DNA of 22,758 nucleotides, taken from contig DXSD01000025.1 in the NCBI GenBank assembly GCA_019410665.1, positions 1 through 22,758 of the forward strand. Direction: 5' to 3'. The notes beneath the pieces are model-generated. The model was not told the origin of the DNA, made no database searches, and was given only the letters and a program-made list of their open reading frames with translations. Positions within the stretch are counted from its first letter, which is position 1. Each line of letters opens with the position of its first letter. This document shows positions 1 through 4,890 of this stretch, piece after piece. Both the position numbers and the translations under genes were made by a program. Origin of the DNA: Fusobacterium sp. (GTDB lineage: Bacteria > Fusobacteriota > Fusobacteriia > Fusobacteriales > Fusobacteriaceae).

Positions 1-48
1 TTGTAGTCTGGAGTAATTCTTAAGTTCTCCCCTTAGTAAGTTAAATTT

Positions 49-243
49 TTATTTATTTAATAATTTACAATTATGGTATTCGTTTTTACCAGAATTTTTA
101 TAAGTACAAGTACCAGTGATTTTTTTACATTTGATAGAGATATAGCCATCATAATCTATACCAATAGACTCTTCACACTCTAAAGTAGGAAATTTTTCCA
201 GATAGCTTTCTTTTTCTTCTTTGTTGATTAAATATTTTTCCAA
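49..243 (-). CDS. Small four-cysteine protein of unknown function
   Basis: A 64-residue protein that I do not recognise. It starts with TTG at 243; an AAAGGAG site (250-256) lies 6 nt upstream and shares bases with the TAA stop of the preceding dehydrogenase gene, which makes the start credible and implies translational coupling. The first half is charged and probably helical. The second half carries Cys23, Cys39, Cys46 and Cys59 within a stretch rich in Lys, Gly and Tyr. Four cysteines in so short a protein could bind a metal or form disulfides, but the spacing (C-x15-C-x6-C-x12-C) matches no motif I know. There is no signal peptide or membrane segment. It is the last visible gene of the aroK operon. 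It could also be a poorly conserved accessory ORF. Confidence 0.6.
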   Translation of the reverse strand: MEKYLINKEEKESYLEKFPTLECEESIGIDYDGYISIKCKKITGTCTYKNSGKNEYHNCKLLNK

Positions 244-254
244 TTTTAACTCCT

Positions 255-1040
255 TTATATTTTTTTAAATGTAGTACGTCCATCAGCTTGATTATTACAT
301 ACCATTGTAATCTCAGCTATATGGACATTAGTTGGAAGATTAGCAATATATGCTACAGTTTCAGCAACATCATCAGGAGTAAGAGGCTCTATACCTTGAT
401 AAACTTTTTTAGCTCTCTCTTCATCTCCCTTAAATCTAACCATACTAAAATCTGTTTCAACAAGTCCTGGTTTAACATCAGTAACCTTTATTTTAGTATC
501 TACTAAATCGATTCTAAGTCCATCAGATAGAACTTTTACTGCAGCTTTTGAAGCACAATATACTGCTCCACCAGCATAAGCAGCATCTCCAGCTACTGAA
601 CCAATATTAATAATAGTAGCAGGAAGTCCTTTTTCTACCATATGTGGAACAACAGCATTAGTAACATATAAAAGGCCCTTAACATTTGTGTCAATAACAG
701 TATCAATGTCTTCAGGAGTATTAGTATATAACTTATCTAACCCTAAAGCTAAACCAGCATTGTTAACAAGAACATGAATATCTCTCCACTCTTCTGGAAG
801 AGATCTTAATTTATCATAAACTTCCTTTGAATTTCTAACATCTAATTTTACTGTTAAAACCTTAACTTGATACTCTTTTTCGAGTAGTTCTTTTAATTCA
901 GCTAAAAGATTTTCTCTTCTTCCTGTAATAATAAGATTCATTCCTAATTTTCCTAGAGCAATAGCACAAGATTTTCCAATTCCACTAGTAGCTCCTGTAA
1001 CTAAAGCTATCTTCCCACTTACTCTGCTTTCTTTAAACAT
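255..1040 (-). CDS. SDR-family NADP-dependent oxidoreductase (YdfG type)
   Basis: A classical short-chain dehydrogenase of 261 residues. The cofactor motif TGATSGIG is at 15-22, Arg41-Arg42 after the second strand suggests NADP(H), NNAG is at 93-96, and the catalytic set is Asn119, Ser148, Tyr161 and Lys165 (YCASK). Overall it resembles the YdfG group, which oxidises serine, L-allo-threonine and 3-hydroxy acids; the true substrate is not shown by the sequence. The ATG at 1040 is chosen over an in-frame GTG at 1049 because AAAGGAAG (1049-1056) lies 8 nt before the ATG and would overlap the GTG. It follows aroK by 18 nt and precedes the small cysteine protein by 11 nt, so the three are probably one transcript. 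No link to the shikimate pathway is evident beyond position. Confidence 0.9.
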   Translation of the reverse strand: MFKESRVSGKIALVTGATSGIGKSCAIALGKLGMNLIITGRRENLLAELKELLEKEYQVKVLTVKLDVRNSKEVYDKLRSLPEEWRDIHVLVNNAGLALGLDKLYTNTPEDIDTVIDTNVKGLLYVTNAVVPHMVEKGLPATIINIGSVAGDAAYAGGAVYCASKAAVKVLSDGLRIDLVDTKIKVTDVKPGLVETDFSMVRFKGDEERAKKVYQGIEPLTPDDVAETVAYIANLPTNVHIAEITMVCNNQADGRTTFKKI

Positions 1041-1058
1041 CAAAACCACTTCCTTTAA

Positions 1059-1574
1059 TTAACTTTCTATATAAGCTTTTTTTATTTTTTCAGCAGTGTC
1101 ATACATATTGCTATCTATATCAATTTTTACTGTAAAATCACTAGAAATCTTATAAAGTAACTCTCTTTTTTGATGAAGTTCCTGTATTTTTTCAAACATA
1201 TTTTCAACATTGAGAAGAGGACGATTTTTACTATGTTTAACTCTTTCATATATACATTCAATGGTACAATCAAGATAGACAATAAAAGAAGATTCTTTTA
1301 AATTTTTAATATTTTCATTATCAATAATGACACCACCACCTGTGGCAATAACAATATTATTATTGAGAGATTCTTCAAAAACAATATCTCTTTCTAATTT
1401 TCTAAAGTATTGTTCACCTTTTTCTGCAAATATCTCTGGAATACTTTTCTTTTCACGGGCAGCTATCATTTTATCTATATCAATAAATTTCATATCCAAG
1501 TATTTAGCAAGGATTTTTCCTATGGTTGTTTTTCCACTTCCCATAAAACCAATTAATGCAATATTATCTTTCAT
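1059..1574 (-). CDS. aroK: Shikimate kinase
   Basis: A 171-residue cytoplasmic kinase that phosphorylates shikimate at the 3-hydroxyl with ATP, the fifth step towards chorismate. The length is typical. The Walker A motif GFMGSGKT is at 9-16, Asp32 and Asp34 lie in the DID motif (shikimate and Mg binding), Arg58 is the expected shikimate-binding arginine, GGG is at 79-81, and the lid arginine is in RPLL at 118-121. The ATG at 1574 is preceded by a very strong GAGGAGGAG site (1578-1586). It is the first gene of a leftward operon with the SDR gene and the small cysteine protein. It is transcribed away from the AbgT-type transporter gene, with which it shares a 182-bp promoter region. aroK and aroL forms cannot be told apart here; aroK is used as the default. 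Confidence 0.96.
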   Translation of the reverse strand: MKDNIALIGFMGSGKTTIGKILAKYLDMKFIDIDKMIAAREKKSIPEIFAEKGEQYFRKLERDIVFEESLNNNIVIATGGGVIIDNENIKNLKESSFIVYLDCTIECIYERVKHSKNRPLLNVENMFEKIQELHQKRELLYKISSDFTVKIDIDSNMYDTAEKIKKAYIES

Positions 1575-1592
1575 TGACTCCTCCTCAAAGGT

Positions 1593-1601
1593 ATTATAAC
1601 A
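1593..1601 (-). promoter_or_regulatory. Extended -10 promoter for the aroK operon
   Basis: Read leftward, TGTTATAAT forms a perfect TATAAT with the TG of an extended -10 box. The hexamer 17 nt further upstream (TTTTAT) is a weak -35. The predicted start of transcription is near 1586, giving a leader of only about a dozen bases that begins at the Shine-Dalgarno site. This is a prediction from sequence only. Confidence 0.5.
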
Positions 1602-1651
1602 TGTATATTTACTAAATAAAAGGAATAAATTTATAAAATAAAATTTATATA

Positions 1652-1680
1652 TTGATTTTATTTTTAAAATAAAGTATAAT
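1652..1680 (+). promoter_or_regulatory. Near-consensus promoter for the AbgT-type gene
   Basis: TTGATT at 1652-1657 and TATAAT at 1675-1680 are separated by exactly 17 nt. Transcription should start near 1687, which places the first base at the left edge of the 1686-1720 inverted repeat and gives a leader of about 70 nt. Confidence 0.7.
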
Positions 1681-1685
1681 TGAGT

Positions 1686-1720
1686 AGAACTATTTGTTAA
1701 AATTATACAAAAATAGTTCT
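1686..1720. promoter_or_regulatory. Perfect inverted repeat at the start of the AbgT leader
   Basis: AGAACTATTT (1686-1695) is exactly complementary to AAATAGTTCT (1711-1720), with 15 nt between the arms. It begins right after the -10 box, where a repressor site would sit, and would form a stem at the 5' end of the mRNA. No T-run follows, so it is not a conventional terminator. It could be an operator, an mRNA-stabilising hairpin or both. Confidence 0.55.
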
Positions 1721-1756
1721 GATTTTGTTATATTTATATAAATTTAGGAGGGAAGT

Positions 1757-3295
1757 ATGGGAAAACAAAATGTTGAAAAGAAAAGTTTTGTCAACAAATT
1801 TTTGGATTTTATCGAAGTAGGAGGAAATAAATTACCTCATCCAGTAACTTTATTCTTTTTATTCTGTGTAGCTATTATTTTAATCTCTGGAATATCTGCT
1901 AAAATGGGATTATCAGTTACATATGAAGCTTTAAATAAGACAACTGGAAATTTTGAAGAGACAACAGTAAAAGTTAGATCACTTATGACTGGTGAAGGAA
2001 TCAGATATATATTTAACTCTATGATTAAGAACTTTACTGGGTTTGCTCCTTTAGGAACAGTGTTAATAGGAGTTATTGGTATTGGTGTGTGTGAAGGAAG
2101 TGGACTTATGTCTGCACTAATTAAGAAAATAGTTATGTCAACACCTAAAAAAGCTATTACTGCAGTTGTTGTATTTGCAGGAGTTATGTCAAATATAGCT
2201 TCAGATGCTGGGTATGTTGTACTTGTTCCACTTGGAGCAGTTATCTTCTTATCTTTTGGAAGACATCCACTTGCTGGACTTACAGCGGCTTTTGCTGGAG
2301 TATCAGGAGGGTTCTCGGCTAACTTACTATTAGGTACTTTAGACCCATTATTAGGAGGAATTACAACAGAGGCAGCAAAATTATTAAATCCTAATTACTT
2401 TGTAGATGCAACTGCTAACTATTACTTCATGTTTGTGTCAACTTTCTTAATTACTGCTTTAGGAACTTTTATAACTGAGAAGGTTATAGAGCCAAGACTT
2501 GGTAAATATGAAGGAGAGCACGAAGTGGATATGAACTCTATTTCAGAAGAGGAAAGAAAGGGATTGAGAGCAGCTTTCATAGTTATGATTGTATATGTAG
2601 CAATTATAGCTTTCTGTACTATTCCAGCAAATGGAGTATTTAGAGAAAATGGAACTTTAAAAGCTTGGACTTCTAACGGATTAATCACATCAATGATGTT
2701 ATTTTTCTTACTACCTGGTATTGTTTATGGATATGCAGCTAAAACTATAAAAAATGATAAAGATGTTGCTAAATTAATAAGTAAAGCTTTAGCTGGTATG
2801 GGTGGATATATGGCTATAGTATTTACAGCTTCTCAATTTATAGCATACTTTGGATATACAAATCTAGGAACTGTTATAGCTGTAAGTGGAGCAGATACTC
2901 TTAAAGCTATTGGATTTACAGGACTACCTTTAATCGTAGCATTTATTTTCTTAACAGGATTTATCAATCTATTCATGGGATCAGCTTCAGCTAAATGGGC
3001 AATTATGGCTCCAGTATTTGTACCTATGTTAATGCAATTAGGATATACTCCAGAGTTTACTCAATTAGCTTACAGAATAGGGGATTCATCAACAAATATA
3101 ATATCACCATTAATGTCATACTTTGCTATGGCTGTGGCATTTATGCAAAAGTATAAAAAAGAGAGTGGAATGGGAACTCTTATCTCATTAATGCTTCCAT
3201 ATTCAATGTGTTTCTTAGTAGGATGGACAATGTTAATGATTGTTTGGTTCTTAATAGGACTTCCAATAGGACCTGGAATATCTATTCATATGTAA
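1757..3295 (+). CDS. AbgT-family transporter (p-aminobenzoyl-glutamate type)
   Basis: A 512-residue inner-membrane protein with a cytoplasmic N-terminus (VEVGGNKLPHP-like start) followed by many hydrophobic segments. These include roughly 28-50, 95-115, 132-165, 218-240, 268-290, 303-325, 345-370, 385-410 and 475-505. The segment SNIASDAGYVVLVPLGAVIF and the later NLFMGSASAKWAIMAPVFVPM and GDSSTNIISPLM are hallmark stretches of the AbgT family. Characterised members take up p-aminobenzoyl-glutamate, a folate breakdown product; others export sulfonamides, so substrate and direction are uncertain. The ATG follows AGGAGGGA (1746-1753). It has its own promoter and a leader hairpin. The divergent neighbour aroK makes precursor for p-aminobenzoate, so a folate link is attractive but inferred. 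Confidence 0.9.
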   Translation: MGKQNVEKKSFVNKFLDFIEVGGNKLPHPVTLFFLFCVAIILISGISAKMGLSVTYEALNKTTGNFEETTVKVRSLMTGEGIRYIFNSMIKNFTGFAPLGTVLIGVIGIGVCEGSGLMSALIKKIVMSTPKKAITAVVVFAGVMSNIASDAGYVVLVPLGAVIFLSFGRHPLAGLTAAFAGVSGGFSANLLLGTLDPLLGGITTEAAKLLNPNYFVDATANYYFMFVSTFLITALGTFITEKVIEPRLGKYEGEHEVDMNSISEEERKGLRAAFIVMIVYVAIIAFCTIPANGVFRENGTLKAWTSNGLITSMMLFFLLPGIVYGYAAKTIKNDKDVAKLISKALAGMGGYMAIVFTASQFIAYFGYTNLGTVIAVSGADTLKAIGFTGLPLIVAFIFLTGFINLFMGSASAKWAIMAPVFVPMLMQLGYTPEFTQLAYRIGDSSTNIISPLMSYFAMAVAFMQKYKKESGMGTLISLMLPYSMCFLVGWTMLMIVWFLIGLPIGPGISIHM

Positions 3296-3330
3296 TAAAT
3301 AAAAATAGTCAATAGTTAAAAGATTATATG

Positions 3331-3380
3331 AGGAGAAAAATTATCGAACTATAAATTAATAGGGGAGAGTTTTTCTCCTT
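3331..3380 (+). promoter_or_regulatory. Two competing hairpins between the AbgT-type gene and the EFR1 gene
   Basis: AGGAGAAAAA (3331-3340) is exactly complementary to TTTTTCTCCT (3370-3379). The same right arm can instead form a local stem GGAGA (3364-3368) / TCTCC (3374-3378) followed by TTT, which looks like a weak terminator. The two folds exclude each other. This could be an attenuator-like leader or simply a weak intergenic terminator; the thermodynamics are modest. Confidence 0.35.
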
Positions 3381-3401
3381 TTACTATAAAAGGTGAAAGT
3401 T

Positions 3402-4217
3402 ATGAGAAAAGTATGGAGTATGTATTTTAGTGGAACTGGAACTACAGAAAAAATAGTTAAAAGATTAGCAGATGAACTTGCTGAAAATTTAAAATTGACC
3501 AGAAGTAATATAGATTTTTCCTTAAAAAAAGAAAGAGAAAAAAAGTATTCCTTTGGTAAAGAGGATATAGTTATATTTGGAGTTCCTGTCATAGCTGGGA
3601 GAGTTCCAAACGTATTGTTAAAGTTTTTAGATACAATTAAAGGGAATGGAGCTTTAGTAGTACCTATTGTAATGTTTGGAAATAGGAGTTATGATGATGC
3701 TCTTATAGAATTGAGAGATATTTTATCTAAAGATGGATTTATTCCAGTAGGAGCTGGAGCATTTGTGGGAGAGCATTCTTTTTCCAATGAATTGGGGAAG
3801 GGAAGACCAGACGCTCGAGATTTTGAAATAGTAAAAATTCTAGCTCAAAAAATTTTTGAAAATATTCAAAGCGAAAAATATTTAAAAGAGAAACTTTATA
3901 TCAAAGGAGAGACTCCATATAGATGGTACTATCAGCCTAAAGACTCTAAAGGAAATTCAATAGATATAAGAAAAGTGAAGCCTAAGACAGATATGAAGAG
4001 ATGTAATAAATGTGGGTTATGTGCTGAAATATGTACAATGTCAGCTATTGAAAAAGATGCTGTTGATATAGTTAGTGGAACCTGCATAAAATGTTGTGCT
4101 TGTGTAAAGAAATGTCCTATGGGAGCAAAGTATTTTGATGATGAGAATTTCATATATCACAAAGAAGAATTAGAAAAAGAGTATAAAAGAAGAGCAGAAG
4201 TAGAGATTTTTTATTAA
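3402..4217 (+). CDS. EFR1-type flavodoxin-ferredoxin fusion protein
   Basis: A 271-residue cytoplasmic electron carrier. The N-terminal flavodoxin-like half has an FMN phosphate loop, SGTGTTEK, near residues 11-18 and the GVPVIAGRVP loop further on. The C-terminal half has two [4Fe-4S] ferredoxin clusters: CNKCGLCAEIC, then CIKCCACVKKC followed by Pro, with one extra cysteine in the second. The fusion could pass electrons between FMN and two clusters; its partners are unknown. ATG 3402 is preferred over an in-frame GTG at 3393 because AAGGTG lies 7 nt before the ATG whereas the GTG has no site. It follows the AbgT-type gene by 106 nt and ends at the bidirectional terminator before ssb. Co-transcription with the transporter gene is possible but unproven. 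Confidence 0.88.
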   Translation: MRKVWSMYFSGTGTTEKIVKRLADELAENLKLTRSNIDFSLKKEREKKYSFGKEDIVIFGVPVIAGRVPNVLLKFLDTIKGNGALVVPIVMFGNRSYDDALIELRDILSKDGFIPVGAGAFVGEHSFSNELGKGRPDARDFEIVKILAQKIFENIQSEKYLKEKLYIKGETPYRWYYQPKDSKGNSIDIRKVKPKTDMKRCNKCGLCAEICTMSAIEKDAVDIVSGTCIKCCACVKKCPMGAKYFDDENFIYHKEELEKEYKRRAEVEIFY

Positions 4218-4241
4218 AATTTAGGTAAATGTAAATAAAGA

Positions 4242-4288
4242 AAAAGGGAAAATTTACTATAAATGAACTAGGTAAAATTTTCCCTTTT
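4242..4288. terminator. Bidirectional terminator between the EFR1 and ssb genes
   Basis: AAAAGGGAAAATTTAC (4242-4257) pairs with GTAAAATTTTCCCTTTT (4272-4288), leaving one bulged base and a 14-nt loop. The A-run on one side and the T-run on the other let it work on both strands. Its place between two convergent genes fits. Confidence 0.8.
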
Positions 4289-4307
4289 ATACTATTAAAT
4301 TCTTTTA

Positions 4308-4724
4308 TTAGAATGGGAACTCGTCATCATCCTCATAAGGAATCTCTTCTACCTCTTTAGGGGCAGATTTTGGTGCAGGAGCAGAGTAGTCTGGCTCATA
4401 TCCTCCCATAGAATCTGAAGAACCTTTTGATTCTAAAAACTCTATAGCTTCAACTAAAACATCATAAGATGTTCTTTTCTCACCATTCATTTCAAATCTA
4501 TTCATTTGAAGTCTTCCATTAACTCCAACCTTTCTTCCTTTTCTTAAGTACTCTCCTATAAGTTCAGCAGTTTTTCCAAAGGCAACACAGTTTATAAAGT
4601 CAGCCTCTCCTTTAGAAAATGGTCTATCTACAGCTAAAGAGAATCTTGAATAAGCTTTTCCACTTTGTCCAAATTTTAATTCAGGGTCTCTTGTTAATCT
4701 TCCAACTAAAACAACAACGTTCAT
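4308..4724 (-). CDS. ssb: Single-stranded DNA-binding protein
   Basis: A 138-residue SSB that coats single-stranded DNA in replication and repair and recruits partner proteins. The OB-fold occupies about residues 1-105, with the opening NVVVLVGRLTRDPEL and the core FINCVAFGKTAELIGEYL typical of the family. A short Gly/Ser/Pro linker leads to an acidic tail ending DDDEFPF, the partner-binding tip found in most bacterial SSBs. There is no tryptophan, so the base-stacking positions must be filled by Phe and other residues. It is shorter than E. coli SSB (178) and has a compact linker. AGGAGGTAATGAG precedes the ATG. It is a single-gene unit divergent from polA, rather than in the rpsF-ssb-rpsR arrangement common elsewhere. 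Confidence 0.97.
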   Translation of the reverse strand: MNVVVLVGRLTRDPELKFGQSGKAYSRFSLAVDRPFSKGEADFINCVAFGKTAELIGEYLRKGRKVGVNGRLQMNRFEMNGEKRTSYDVLVEAIEFLESKGSSDSMGGYEPDYSAPAPKSAPKEVEEIPYEDDDEFPF

Positions 4725-4762
4725 TTCTCATTACCTCCTAATTTATTTCTATGCTTTAGCTA

Positions 4763-4771
4763 ATTATAGCA
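4763..4771 (-). promoter_or_regulatory. Extended -10 promoter for ssb
   Basis: Read leftward, TGCTATAAT is a perfect extended -10 box. The -35 region is weak (TATACT at a 17-nt spacing). Transcription should begin near 4756, about 32 nt before the start codon. Confidence 0.6.
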
Positions 4772-4803
4772 TAAAAAATAGATTAAGTATATATTTTTAT
4801 AAA

Positions 4804-4818
4804 TTACCATTTTGGTAA
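4804..4818. promoter_or_regulatory. Palindrome in the ssb/polA divergent promoter region
   Basis: TTACCA-TTT-TGGTAA is a perfect 6-bp inverted repeat with a 3-nt centre. It lies between the two extended -10 boxes, about 33 nt from each. A further TGGTA half-site is at 4838-4842, just upstream of the polA -10. Size and position suit a dimeric regulator, but it does not resemble the LexA or Fnr boxes I know. Confidence 0.4.
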
Positions 4819-4846
4819 AAATATTAGAGCAAAATAATGGTATTTA

Positions 4847-4855
4847 TGATATAAT
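4847..4855 (+). promoter_or_regulatory. Extended -10 promoter for the polA operon
   Basis: TGATATAAT is a perfect TATAAT with the TG extension; no good -35 is visible. Transcription should begin near 4862, only 5 nt before the upstream ATG at 4867. That argues for translation from the later ATG at 4891. Confidence 0.6.
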
Positions 4856-4880
4856 AATACAGTAAAATGAATAAGAAAAT

Positions 4881-4885
4881 GGAGG
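4881..4885 (+). promoter_or_regulatory. Ribosome binding site that decides the polA start
   Basis: GGAGG lies 5 nt before ATG 4891. The in-frame ATG at 4867 has no Shine-Dalgarno site and is almost at the predicted transcription start. Confidence 0.65.
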
Positions 4886-4890
4886 ACTTT

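Noticed and set aside
1..48. Terminator or RNA gene at the left edge
   Set aside because: GGAG and CTCC segments can pair only imperfectly and there is no T-run in the right place for the leftward operon; too little sequence to call.
3328..3354. Tiny leader peptide starting at ATG 3328 before the EFR1 gene
   Set aside because: It has only eight codons, no Shine-Dalgarno site upstream and no run of regulatory codons.
4867..4890. Eight-residue N-terminal extension of polA from ATG 4867
   Set aside because: That ATG has no ribosome binding site and is about 5 nt from the predicted transcription start; GGAGG precedes ATG 4891 instead.
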